Shown here piece by piece: positions 33,801-44,682 of a DNA stretch of 45,204 nucleotides (positions are counted from its first letter, which is position 1; every line of letters starts with the position of its first letter). The translations under genes were made by a program, and so were the position numbers. The stretch is from NCBI GenBank assembly GCA_013365325.1, contig JABVXV010000428.1:1-45204 (forward strand). The letters run 5' to 3'. The notes under the pieces are model-generated. The model was not told where the DNA came from. It made no database searches and worked only from the letters and a program-made list of their open reading frames with translations. The stretch is from Dipetalonema caudispina (taxonomy: Eukaryota; Nematoda; Chromadorea; Rhabditida; Onchocercidae).

Positions 33801-33958
33801 AAACGATGTGGTTCGATGAGAGATACAGGATAATAACAAAAGGTCTTTTACCAAGGATGATTAATAGCTGTATATATGCGACGGCAACGATGATGGTTTA
33901 TGAAACTCTGAAGAAAGTTTGTGTGCTACCACAATATCAGGGTCAAGTGATTTGGTGA
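30826..33958 (+). CDS. SLC25A44: Mitochondrial carrier, SLC25A44 family
   Basis: Eight exons: 30826-30855, 31348-31554, 31951-32077, 32414-32509, 32767-32890, 33158-33276, 33364-33482, 33770-33958. Phases close to give 336 residues (human 314). After a short N-terminus the product reads LEIIEWRHLDK, diagnostic for SLC25A44. Three mitochondrial-carrier repeats follow, each with its signature: YPFNFVKSRLQ (Pro41, Lys46; no acidic residue, as in the family), VPTDITSQYM (about 134-143) and NPLEILRLRVQ (about 264-274). The first repeat also carries the matrix-helix end GLRGLYKGF. Human SLC25A44 imports branched-chain amino acids into mitochondria; the same substrate is inferred here. Exon 1 (10 codons, MNPTAQSDYG) is the least certain exon. 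The acceptor at 30762 gives a 63-nt leader. A polyadenylation signal AATAAA is present at 34068-34073. Confidence 0.92.
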
Positions 33959-35023
33959 TATTCTTTTTTGACGTTTATCTCTTTTTTTTGAATTATTTAC
34001 TGCGATTATTCATTCTGGCTTCAATAGTTCTACTATTTATTAAGTAAAAAATTGTGTTTGCTATTAAAATAAAAATTTAACCAAAGATATTTTGTGGATC
34101 ATCAAGTACCAAAGAAAACTTAGCAAAATTATTTAAAATTGCTATTTTTTAATGATATTCATATTCTTTTATAAAGGCTGTATCAATAAAATTCAATTTA
34201 TAAAAGTGTCTGTGTATGTTTTTGTTTAAGCAGTGATAATTCCTCAGGAATCCTATTTATGATCTTTTGAAAGTATCAGTATGATTAATTTTTCTGTGCT
34301 AATATACTGCAGTCTTTTGCGCCTGATTTATATCTTTCTGAAATAACATAAGCTGTATAAGATGCAGAAAATTTATGTCAATGTAGTGGAGCTTGAGTGA
34401 ATTTATAAATTTAGAAATGCATTTTAATGAGATCTTTTTTAATGAGTACGTGATTGTCTCTATACCCTAGTATCTCGAATGGTTTACTTTTTTCTTCCGA
34501 TAATATGTAGGTTATGTTGCTAAGACATGTTGAGATGTGAGTATTATTTTATGTGCAAATAAATTTTAATAAGGTTATTTCAGTTTGTAGGCATCTGTAT
34601 ATTTCTGTTATTTCGGATGAATCATGCTTGTCTCTCGGTATAATGTAGTGTTAGGTAGGATGTTGAAAATTTGTCTGGATTTGGTTTTGGATGCTGAAAA
34701 AACTTAGTAGTAATTTCGATGTTTAAATTGTTTTTTTTTTTTCTAGTAATTTCGATGTTTAAATTGTTTTTTTTTTCTTTTTTTTCATTCCACTGATATT
34801 CTGTTTCACGTTGTAATTTTACAAATCATATCGACACGTTTTTGTACCGCATATGCTTGCTATTTGTTTGCATTTGCTTTATACTTCAAAAGAATAAAGA
34901 GTAGATTAAGATTTTTTTTTCCGAATTATTTGGCGAAAAGTTCCGAATTTAATATTTTAACTTGGTTATGCATAAAACTTTGCCATTATTGGCTGTATAA
35001 ATTCCATTATGAGGTTTTTTCAG
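33959..35023. other. Spacer between SLC25A44 and mrpl-13
   Basis: 3' UTR of SLC25A44 with AATAAA at 34068 and again at 34185, then AT-rich spacer. A 36-bp tandem duplication lies at 34708-34779. No further gene is seen. Confidence 0.55.
34708..34779. repeat. 36-bp tandem duplication
   Basis: Two near-identical units start at 34708 and 34744, each tagtaatttcgatgttt followed by aaattg and a poly-T tail ending in c. The near identity suggests a recent slippage or duplication. Confidence 0.9.
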
Positions 35024-35024
35024 A

Positions 35025-35036
35025 ATGTCCAATTGA
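35025..35036 (+). promoter_or_regulatory. Three-codon uORF in the mrpl-13 leader
   Basis: One base after the acceptor ggttttttcag (ending 35023) is ATG TCC AAT TGA. The main ATG follows 45 nt after its stop. Such a minimal uORF usually allows reinitiation. Confidence 0.4.
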
Positions 35037-35081
35037 TCAGTAATTGTTTCTTCTTAAAGAAAAATTTTGTGAATTTCGAAG

Positions 35082-37139
35082 ATGAGTATCAGTCGAATGC
35101 GTCGAGTACAGCAGTGGTTATTATTTGCCCGCCAATGGCATCTTGTAGACGCTACCGGCCAGGTTTTTTTTTTTTTCCCACAATTCATCTGAACCAAAGA
35201 GTAACAAAGAATTGGTGGTATCATGTAAATCTCTTAGATTTTATATCTAAGAAGGGCTGATTTTTGCCACCCAATTTCCTTATTATTTTAGCGTCTTTCT
35301 TAACAAAAAAGTATCATTTTAGATGCCCGATCTTAGAATTACAACCTTTTATTTTCGTTTAGTTAAGTGTTCTTTTTATCAGTTTAGCTTCATTTCTAAT
35401 CAATTTTGTTACAAAGTAACATGTTGGATAAATGAACGTTTGATTGACTGACTAGTTGTTTACTTCATTATTTATATACATATTTAAGTAAATTTTTAGT
35501 ATCTAAATGAACTATTAGCTCTTTTAGTCACTCTTCTGTCTAACTTATTATTTTCTTTACTTATATGTTCATGCACTTACCTAGCTCTGTAGGTTCAGCT
35601 GTTGTTCAGTCATTTTCTGAATTGCTGCACTTTTCCAGAAGCATCTGTTCGACCTTCTTTAGTGTTTTCCATTATAAGACCACTGAATCATTTATCCTGT
35701 CAAATGCATAATTTATTACGATTTGTCTTTAAATTAATTCTTGACTTAAAAGTCAAGAATTAGTTTAAAGAATCAAGAATGTTTTTCAAGAATTACTATG
35801 CTAAAATCTCTTGATTGTTAATTTTTGCTGTTAGTCTGTCATTTCAGGATGTTTGGATACTTGGCAAAAAAGTTGCAAATTATTTGGCTGGTAAACACAA
35901 ACCGATTTATCATCCATTCACTGATTGCGGTGATCATGTTGTAGTAATAAACTGTAAAGATGTTGCAATGCACGGTTTCAATTGGAAAAATCAGCGGTTT
36001 TTCTTTGATATGGTTTGTTCAGCCTTGATGTTGTGCATGACATTTTGCGCTTATTGCGTAGTTACTTACATATGTTATAGTAACTTAGTTCAAGTTTTTC
36101 ATTTGACGCTTTTAATAGTTCAAGTTGTTATTGATCTTCATTACTAGAAATTTAGTTCAACTTCTTGTCCAATGATCATCTCTCACTTTCATCGTTTCAC
36201 CTTCATATCCTACTACGACAGATTAAGGATTTTCACGAAAATTCGAAACGGATTTAAACAGAAATACTTGAAATGTAGTGCGGTAACATTCCTAATAAGT
36301 CAATACCCTTTGTATTGTTGATGAATGTGTTTAAGATAAATATTCCAGAGATTTTATTTTTTGTTCTTAAAAAGATTTTAATTGTTTTTCATTACCGTCT
36401 TACAGTGAATTTTTTTGAATGCTTTTAGGAAATGCCAAAATCAAAGGTCGAATATCCAGCTTGGCAAATTCAGGACTTCGATCCATGCAGAATAATGCAT
36501 ATGACGGTATACAGTGGTCTTGGTCATAATCAACTCCGCAAACGATTGATCGAAAGGTTGCATCTGTTTGCGGATGATCAAATCCCAATCTTTGTGCGAA
36601 AAAATATTGGAAATCAAGTAACTATATTTTCAATATCTGCAATTTTATAACTTACATTGACAGTTTAAAACCGACTCTGCTCGTACTTTTGGTTTTGTTT
36701 TCCTTCGTTGCTTCGTTTGCACAGTTTGTTCTCAACCAATGATATCGTTTGAAATTCTTCAGTTATGTATCGTTCCTAGTAACGTTGTCAGAATAGTCCG
36801 CATGATTGGAATGACCCTAGCAGCGAGCCGAAGAAAGCTTCGAGATTAGGAATGTCAAAGATACCAAGATCGCAGAGAACAGAGATCTCTTATTCATTAT
36901 TTTAAATAATTCATAACTTCGAACTTCTTTCTAGCAATTACTGTTTACAGATGGAGCAAGTACAACGTATTGCGAAACGATCCGACGAATATACAGCGGA
37001 AGAACGAGCGAAATTTCCAAGGTTGTTCAAATTTGGGGACGATCATTTCGTCGATTGGGAGCGACCGGTGGAAGACCCTGGCCAATGGACGGGAAAAGAC
37101 AGATCTCCATTCAATCCTTATTATCAGAATAAGTCATGA
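35082..37139 (+). CDS. mrpl-13: Mitochondrial large ribosomal subunit protein uL13m
   Basis: Four exons: 35082-35162, 35848-36012, 36429-36617, 36951-37139, all phase 0, giving 207 residues (human 178). Landmarks of animal mitochondrial L13 are QQWLLFARQWHLVDA near the N-terminus, GKHKPIYHPFTDCGDHVVV at about 42-60, LRKRLIERLHLF with DDQIP, and KRSDEYTAEERAKFPRLFKF. The C-terminus is extended relative to mammals. It should be a structural protein of the mitochondrial large subunit, with no cleavable presequence obvious, as in the mammalian protein. The leader is probably trans-spliced at 35023. It lies 1.1 kb downstream of SLC25A44 on the same strand and is convergent with the unknown gene at 37470. 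Confidence 0.94.
35726..35771. repeat. Near-perfect 22-bp inverted repeat in mrpl-13 intron 1
   Basis: Left arm 35726-35747 and right arm 35750-35771 pair over 22 bp with a single mismatch and a 2-base centre (tctttaaattaattcttgac... against its complement). This forms a cruciform or RNA hairpin about 76 bases before the exon 2 acceptor. Further copies of tcaagaat follow at 35773-35795. Confidence 0.9.
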
Positions 37140-37469
37140 TGCACACAAATTCACAAACATTCTGGAATACTATTATTCATGTACTGTTACTACTGAAACT
37201 CAGTTCATCCAATCAGGTTTTTCGGATATATCATTTTTTCTCTTTCCCCTTAACAAGTGCCTTCGGATACATATCCGATTTAGATGTACTTTAGAAAAGA
37301 GTTATTGTCTTTGGAGGCAGCTCTGACTTGGCGAGCATTTCAACAACCCATGGAGTAAGTAGTTTTCATCGAGAATTTTATATTCAAAATGATTTCAATT
37401 CAAATTTAGTATATCCTAAACAGGAAATCGATTTAGTTTTTACCATCAACAGTGCATATGATTTTATGT
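37140..37469. other. Convergent 3' region, mrpl-13 and the unknown gene
   Basis: A 330-bp spacer between two converging coding ends holds both 3' UTRs. A frame overlapping the mrpl-13 exon runs through it but is only a shadow. Confidence 0.6.
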
Positions 37470-38080
37470 TCAGTCTTGCATACTTTTTGTGATAAGTCGT
37501 CCATCCGGAAGTCGTCGTACGATATATAACGTTCCCGACGTACCATCATTTTCACGTTCTAGATATAGCCATGACTCTTCGTGGTTCAAATAATATGCAC
37601 GTGTATTTTTTGTGCTCACAAAATGTAATTCACCACCACCCTGAAGTACTATTACATAGACTATTTCGACAATGAGTTGTCGGCAGCTCAACTAAAAATT
37701 GAATTCAAAGGAATAATTTTAATGGCTGGTATCAGGCTGTTTTTTCCGAAATACCGCGTGTTATTATCCATATTATATAGCCGTATTATTGCCATTAAAT
37801 CTGTCCAACTAACTGTTAGATCGAACTGCAAATTTCCGGCTCTGTTTGTTTGTTATTGAAATTGAAAGATTATTAACTTTCTTTTATTTTTAAGAAATCA
37901 TTCAATGGAAATTTCAAAGCATCGTTATAAGTTTTCCATTCTTCTAACCTGTAATTGTATAATTTCATCGGTACCTTGACCTGAACCGGCCACTTCACTT
38001 TGAACAATTTGACGTAATTCTTTCAACCGTACGGTAGCTTCATTATGCATTCTAATTGCTTGTGCTGTTTTTGCTGTTGT
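37470..38080 (-). CDS. Unrecognised small protein, 3' exons (5' end unresolved)
   Basis: Two good exons on the minus strand: 38080-37949 (acceptor aattgtag, donor ttacag|gttaga) and 37640-37470 (acceptor gtacttcag, stop TGA). Together they give 100 residues: TTAKTAQAIRMHNEATVRLK, an amphipathic helix likely to form a coiled coil, then a Gly/Ser-rich link, GGGELHFVSTKNTRAY, WLYLERENDG, TLYIVRRLPDGRLI and the end SMQD, which look like beta strands. A third exon at 38686-38583 may precede them in phase 0. It reads AFDRHNSNKSYHGIQEALFH and ends TFFKQ before gtgaat, but its acceptor lies in a poly-A stretch and is weak. No ATG start was found. I do not recognise the family. The gene is divergent from frataxin and may share its promoter region. 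Confidence 0.55.
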
Positions 38081-38582
38081 CTACAATTAAATTCTTACCC
38101 CGAGTAGTATTTTAATGAAAAAGTAAAGAAGAAGGGATTAGGTAGAAGCCGAAATGGAAAAAGTAGATCTAAATCTGTCTTTTTTCCTATGAATGATCTG
38201 TATAGAGAATTGCGAGACTTTAGTTTTGGTTTTACTTCTTTTCCAAGTAAAGTAATATGGCAACTTTACGTACGATTCCTATCGAAGACATTTTTGTAAA
38301 ATGTGGACCACTCAGTACGATGTTAGTAAATAAAAATGCATATGGTGGTGAAATATATGAAATTTATTCCTAATTAAAATGGCCCATTCATTGTGTTACA
38401 TCTGTCAGGATCATGTCTGAATAATTATTGACTGGATAGAATTATGTGTTATGTGGTGTCTTTAAAAATGTTATTATTCAATAAGGATTGTTCGATTTTG
38501 AAATATTGAATGCGATGTTTCAATGTTAGTATTAATTTCCAAATTTTAACTAGAAATAGGGACAAATCTAATTGATATTCAC

Positions 38583-38686
38583 CTGTTTAAAAAATGTTTT
38601 ATTAATCGTTTTATGAAATAAAGCTTCCTGAATTCCGTGATATGATTTGTTGCTGTTGTGCCTATCAAATGCTGTTATGTTCTTTC
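38583..38686 (-). CDS. Candidate upstream exon of the small unknown gene
   Basis: A 34-codon open segment ends with a donor-like aaacag|gtgaat and joins in phase 0 to the exon at 38080. Its upstream border is unclear: the only AG is in aaaaaacag, and the nearest good donor (ccg|gtaaga) is 26 bases away, too short for an intron. The initiating exon was not found. Confidence 0.35.
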
Positions 38687-38944
38687 CTGTTTTTTTTTTT
38701 TTAATTTCTTACCGGAAAAGTAGTATCTTCTTTTGAGTAGTTTTTGGCTAATATTTAATTAATAATCTAATCTTAAAATTAATGGGAGCATCATTTGGTA
38801 GATTAAAAAGCTTAAACGAGGGATTGTTATTTCTTGCAACAAAAGTTTTCTCATTTGATCTTCTGGTATAGAGGAAGATTCTCAATTTTAAATTCGATTT
38901 TAGCGTATGAAATTTCGATGGGAAGTATTTACTGTCAGGTTTAA

Positions 38945-38962
38945 ATGCTGATGAAATGTTAA
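38945..38962 (+). promoter_or_regulatory. Five-codon uORF overlapping the frataxin start
   Basis: After an acceptor-like actgtcag (ending 38938), ATG CTG ATG AAA TGT TAA (38945-38962) precedes and overlaps the frataxin ATG (38956) in another frame. Ribosomes must leak past two upstream ATGs, or step back after termination, to make frataxin from this leader. Confidence 0.45.
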
Positions 38963-39914
38963 GACGGCGTTTGTTCACAGCGCTGGTAAATATACGACCT
39001 TTCTCAAAAAGTGAGAATTTTCCTTTCGAAATTTAAAATTACCAATCTAATTTATTGACTTCCTTCGCGGTTAGTTATTTTGCCTTAATAGTATTATTTA
39101 CCTTTGCCTTTACTTCAAATCTGAATTTTTATTTGTTTTTTTAGAGAGATGTCTATGTTCTAAAGCTACTTTATCGGAAGATGAATATGAAAAGCTTGCT
39201 AACGAAACGTTAAGTAAATTGGCCGATTATCTTGATTCCTTTCCGGACAGGTTCAGTTGTGACGGAGAGTATGATGTGAATTCGTCTATGGGTGTCGTTA
39301 CGATCAAAATTAGCCGAAAAGCGGGTACTTATGTTATTAACAAGCAAACACCAAATCGACAAATTTGGCTCTCTTCACCTTTGTCCGGTCCGAAACGGTA
39401 ATTTTTCAAGACAGGATTTTTGACTTACAAATGAAAGGGGAGAGCATCAATTGCATTTTCATGATTTAAAAATTAAGGAAACATTCAAGCAAATTAATTT
39501 AGATAAGCTGATAAATCGCTAAATCCGGGGTAATCAATTGAAACCTTAGAAGGGATAGAATTGCAAGGATAATCTAGAATTGAGCTAGTATTTGGTTGAA
39601 ATTAGAAAGCCCAAACGAGTCAACCTAACATGGTTGTTTCTACTTACAAGATTCAAAAAAATTATCTGTAAATTCACCAAACAGAATTGACTTTTTTAGC
39701 TACTTTGCTGATAATCCTTTACATTTCATTTCAGGGTACTTCATATAACTGGGAGTAGTTAACTTGTTAAATTGCTGAATGGATTTTTAGGTTTGATTTG
39801 GTTAATAAAAAATGGATAAGTACTCGCGATGATATATCATTGGATGCTTTGATGAATGATGAATTTCGAAAAATTTTTCAAACCGAAAAAATTGATTTTA
39901 GTAAATATTTGTAA
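38956..39914 (+). CDS. frh-1: Frataxin, mitochondrial iron-sulphur assembly protein
   Basis: Three exons: 38956-39010, 39145-39397, 39791-39914. Phases close to give 143 residues. An Arg-rich start (MLRRRLFTALVNIRPFSKK) is a mitochondrial targeting signal. The frataxin fold follows: helix 1 EDEYEKLANETLSKLADYL at about 30-48, strand GVVTIKI, then the invariant block GTYVINKQTPNRQIWLSSP at 79-97 and SGPKRFD. Residues known to matter for binding the cysteine desulphurase complex are present (Asn84, Gln86, Gln91, Trp93, Arg103). Frataxin accelerates sulphur transfer on NFS1-ISCU in the matrix. The acidic ridge of helix 1 is present but less charged than in the human protein, and the C-terminus is short (FSKYL). 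The gene starts divergently from the small unknown gene to its left. Confidence 0.95.
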
Positions 39915-41052
39915 TTGCTATCTTTGATATTTAGATAACCCGTATCTTCCAGTTTCATTCTAAAGGAGGTTTATGATGCCAGTGTCCGAATATCTTGTGG
40001 GCCATTACATTATATGTAGAGCTATGAAGTATCATTTAAAAATTTTTCCAATGAATTTTTCTGTTTTACTTTGCCATTGAATAAGCTACTATTACTGGAA
40101 GTTATGGTTCATTTCACTAATACACGGTAGATTATCTTTAATTTTCTGAAAACTTCCGAGATAGGCTCGATATGTTTTGGACACTATCTGGTGTCAACCA
40201 AACTGCGATGAAATATCCCGGGTGCGATTTCACAGAAAGATTGCTGGTTAAGTATTTGTCGACTGAGTCACATATTGCATTTCTTTACATTTATATGAAG
40301 AATTATGAATTATGTTTTAAAAATTTTCTAAAGAAATTTTTCTGTTTTATTTTGCTTGAGCAATAGAAGAAATAAAAGGTAACAATAGTATGAAGCTTCC
40401 ACCTTAAAATATTGTTGCAACACATGATAGTTTTTTTGTTTGAAAATGAATTACTTTTTTTGTTTGGAAGTCAATCATCTTTTTTGTTTATTCCGGTATA
40501 ATGTCTGTAAGTTTTAAAGCTTTGTTTGACAGAACGATGAAAAGAAAAAGTAAATTTTTTTTACGAAAAGAAGGAATAAAGCAGGAAATTAGAACTGTTA
40601 AGTAGTTTAAATTTTAAATCAGTTGTACGGTAAACAGTAGGATTGAAATTAATTCAGTCTCCTTTCTTTTTTTCTGAATAAAAGAATATCTATGCATCAA
40701 TTTCGTTTGTAAAACTTCGAAGTTTGAACCAATTGTATGAATAATATTTCTATATGTTGCTTAATTTAGGTTTATTACCCAACATATTACTTAATTCTGG
40801 TAGTTCACAAGTGATAACTGGGATAGCTAATTTGCTGTAATTTACTTATCACTTTACTGTAGTAATTTGAAGCTAACAGCTCGTTTTATCGCTTAGGTGT
40901 CTATCGATTGGTTATGATAAATGAACCAACTTGAATTATTCATATGGATTTAGTAAAGCATTTATTACTTTAAGGACAACTGAATTGATTATGATAGCTA
41001 AAAAGAGGATCTAAATAAAATGTTTTTACAAAAATTTTTCCTTCATATTTAG
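39915..41052. other. Spacer between frataxin and RTN4IP1
   Basis: 3' UTR of frataxin and upstream DNA of the next gene. A short GC-richer patch near 40160-40250 holds an open frame (MFWTLSGVNQTAMKYPG...) without convincing splice joins to either neighbour. Otherwise nothing is seen. Confidence 0.5.
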
Positions 41053-41053
41053 C

Positions 41054-44043
41054 ATGATCGTGCGTAAAGTGCAGCGGTTATTAGGATCTACCATTACTAA
41101 TAAAAATTTCCTCTGTGATATCGATTTCTGGGGGGAAAGAATGTCAACGTGGGTAACAAAACAATTCGATGGTGATATGGAGAGAGTTGAAATACCAATT
41201 CCTGCTATTGAGAAACCAGATGAGCTTCTTCTCAAAGTTAAGGTTTGTTTGGTTTTTAAATAAGTGCATTTGTTTTTTTTGTTTGTTTTTTCGTTTTTTT
41301 TTTTTGGATTTGGAATTGTGCAATGAAATTTTCCTTGAATTTTCCTTAGAATGAAATGCAAATTTGTACTTCCTTGTAAGTGTAGGCGGCTAGTGTAAAC
41401 CCAATTGATACTGTAATGCGAAAAGGATATGGACGACAATTATGTTCAGCGGTAAAAAATCTCCGAAATTGTACAATGGATCCCGCGGTACTATTACCAT
41501 TTATTGGTGGACGAGACTGTTGTGGTATTGTTGAACAGGCTGGAGGAAACGTAACAAGATTCAAAAAAGGTGATGAGGTAGAAGCAATGGCGTTATTTTT
41601 TCAAGAATTTTGAAATTTCGTTTTTATTTTTGCATTTTGTAATGAACTTCATGAAAAGTTCATAACTAATGTGTACAATGTCGGGAAGATAATTTGAATT
41701 TATTGGACATAATTTTTCGAAACCGTGCTCTTCAATCATTTCCTCCTGATGTCGTCAAGTTTGTTTTAGGTAATTGCTGTAGTCGATCCGTTCACACCAG
41801 GAACACATGCAGAATATGTAGTGGTGAGAGAATCAAATTGTGTCTCAAAGCCGACTAATATATCGTATATTGATGGTGCCGCATTCCCGTATACGGCTTG
41901 TACCGCTTGGTCTGCATTAGTTTCGGTAATGGAAAATACAAAATTTGTGCAAATGTGATTGAGATTTCGACGCCTGACACTTCCATATTTAACACTGAAC
42001 TGTAGTGGTTTGAAAAAATTTACTACTGAAATTTACTTGGGACTTCATTTCCCTGCAAATTTTGGTTTGAAAATCCGCTTCAGCGAAGGGTGAGATTGGC
42101 AAGGGCTGAACATCAAAAAATTATATTTACAGATTTGTCACCATTTAAAAATATGTTGTCTGGGTTACAAGTAATTTTTTTTTTCTGAGTTTTAGGTAGC
42201 TCGAATTAATCCATACAATGCCGCATCACAACGTGTATTGATACATGGCGGTGCTGGTGGTGTTGGAACAACAGCAGTACAAATGCTCAAAGCATGGAAT
42301 ATTAACAAGGTGGTGGTAACATGCTCCAGTGATTGGTGCGTTAACCATCGTAACTTTTAGCTTTTGGAAAACTTTTGGTGTAAGTAAGTAAACAAAGAGA
42401 TAACTGGTAAATGAGAACACTTCACTAAGATTCATTTAATGTAGTGTATTTGTCGATGATGGCGTTTTTTGCACAAAATTTTTTTGTTTTTTGATCTACT
42501 GAATGACTAAGCTATCACTTATTTATATTGCCTTACCTTTGCAAACAATTCCTGGATTATTTCAACAACAAATCAAAATGAGATTTTGTAATAATTGATG
42601 AATCCAGTCATTTAAACAGTTACAAATATTTTAAAGACAAATTCCTTTTGAAATTTGAAGATTTCAAAGAATTAGTATTGTTAATACGGAAAGGAAACTA
42701 TGCAAAGTAGTTTCAGAAAATTCTGAGTTATGTTCAGAATTTTCATTGCCCTTTCTACTGTTTTATTTGCACTGCTGTTTTAGTTTTAATATGATGCAAA
42801 GACTTGGAGCAGTACCGATAAATTACAACAGTCCAGAGGCTCTGGAAAAATTAATTATTGAAGGGCCATTTGATGTAGTATTGGATTGCGTTCAGTCAGA
42901 ATTGACAGAATGGAGCAGTAAAGTGATGGGATTATGGCGCAATAGTGTACATGTTTCCCTTTTGAGCCCACTTCTTAGTGACACCGACAGGTTCGAAAAT
43001 TGTATTGATTGACAAAAATTCAATGAAGTTTTAACTGAAAGTTTTAATTTAGCTTCTATTATTCTGCTCAAAATAGCTTTAACTAAAATTAAAGTCATTT
43101 TGCTTTTATTGGTAGTGTAATTTTGTGATTTAAATTACTGAGCATAACCTTAATATTGGACTCTTCAAAAGAGGTTCAAAAATGTTAACCATTTGATGGT
43201 TCCGTTTTGATCTTCATGGGTTGTTAGTATGTAGTAATCAGGACATGTAATCCTTTGGTTTCCGGCTCTTTTCTATCCTTTTTTCTCTGCGATCGAGTTT
43301 TCTTTTTTCAGATATGGAATACCCCTTGGGATTACTACAACTGCTCTAAAGTATTTCCTGAAAGCAACACTGGTTAGTTTTAGTTGTAATTCATTTTAAA
43401 ATTATTTAACTTCCTTCTTTTTTACTGGAATGAAAGTTTCTTTTTGTGCATGTAAGAATTATTATGATTTTCCGTCATGCAAAAACGTGCATATCTATTT
43501 ATATTAACCTAATTGCAAGCCTAGCGGTTCTTATCTAAGAACGCCCACGCTTGCCACTGTACTTTTCACTCTTTTCTATTTGCATTGCCTCGCTGTCATT
43601 ACAGGTTACTGCAACTTTAGTCTTATGATGTTCCAAAGGCTAATTTTGATACGCAGTAGTTCCAATGTCTTCCTGTCTTTTCAAATTCAGCTCCTCTTAT
43701 TGTCGATTTTTATTTCAAACGCTATTTTAGCCAACAGTTCGACGTGGACAGTGGTATTCATATGCATTTTTTGCCCCACATCCGGAATGTATGCAGCAGA
43801 TTTCGGAATTTCTGAAGGACGGCAAGGTTAAAACTTAAATGATAGACGGTTGAAAAAAGACCTATCAATGTTTTTTATTCATTTGGATTTTCGATTTTCT
43901 TTTCTTTAAAAATTATTCTTGAATTTCAGATGAAACCAGTGATTGATCGAATTTTCAAGTATGATGAGCTTCCGATGGCTTATGAGAAAGTACAAAAAAA
44001 AAAGGGTAGAGGTAAAACAATTATCAATATGAGTGAAAGTTAA
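41054..44043 (+). CDS. rad-8: RTN4IP1-like mitochondrial NADPH oxidoreductase
   Basis: Eight exons: 41054-41242, 41386-41577, 41770-41925, 42196-42335, 42784-42990, 43312-43372, 43731-43826, 43930-44043. Phases close to give 384 residues. A basic N-terminus (MIVRKVQRLLGS) fits mitochondrial import. A quinone-oxidoreductase/MDR module follows: GroES-like domain with AASVNPIDTVMRKGYG, GGRDCCGIVEQAG and FKKGDEV, then PYTACTAWSAL, the Rossmann nucleotide-binding loop GGAGGVG at 197-203, LDCV, and a C-terminus with GKMKPVIDRIF and GRGKTIINM. It lacks the zinc ligands of classical alcohol dehydrogenases, as RTN4IP1 does. Human RTN4IP1 (OPA10) acts in the mitochondrial matrix in coenzyme Q synthesis and respiratory-complex function; the C. 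elegans orthologue rad-8 affects sensitivity to oxidative stress. The start is one base after catatttag, typical of a trans-spliced leader. Confidence 0.94.
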
Positions 44044-44648
44044 CCATTGTACAATATTCGTCATGAGAACTCTTTTTTATCCACTTAGGATACAATGATT
44101 CGAATTGTAAAAGAACTTTTTATTCACTCACATAAATCATTGGTAACCTGAAAGTAATCGACCGTTGATGACAATTCTATAGTTCAATAAGAGTTAATTT
44201 TCATAGATTGAAAAATAATAAGATCAATAGAAAAATCAACGGTAGTTTTGCTGTTAATTTTTGGAGTTCCCGGGAACCATGAAAGATGGTAGCGCTTCTG
44301 TATCATATTCCGACACGATAATTGATTTCTCGTATTGTAATTTCCGGTTATTTACTTCACATACGCAGCACTGATTACGGTTCTCAAATAACAAGTTGAA
44401 ACCTGCGAGTCACCAATTAATGCAAATCGGATCGAGCGAGTCAGCTTGAAATTCGGGAGAAAGAGAAGCAAATCATAAAAAATCGAAACGAACATAAATA
44501 AGTGACCAAATTCACTTTAATATCTTTCTACAAACAATCTCAGAGAAATACACTAGGTTCAAAATTAGGGGTACGAATGGCTTATAACAATCTCGAAGCA
44601 TAAAATTTCTGGAACACCACGTTATCATAGAACTGAATACATACAACC

Positions 44649-44682
<34 letters not shown>

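Noticed and set aside
36970..37326. 118-codon frame overlapping the last mrpl-13 exon
   Set aside because: It is a shadow frame. The overlapped exon encodes the conserved mitochondrial L13 C-terminus in phase, and the rest is 3' UTR.
37677..37858. Possible extra exon in the intron of the small minus-strand gene (FDLTVSWTDLMAIIRLY)
   Set aside because: An acceptor exists (atttgcag), but every joining to the last exon that I tried produced an in-frame stop. The direct join 37949 to 37640 is cleaner.
38687..38712. Intron-like gtaaga...acag on the minus strand
   Set aside because: It is only 26 bases long, below any workable nematode intron, and consists mostly of poly-A.
40172..40366. 64-codon frame as a first exon of RTN4IP1
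   Set aside because: Its only donor is phase 0, and joining it to 41053 gives a stop after four codons.
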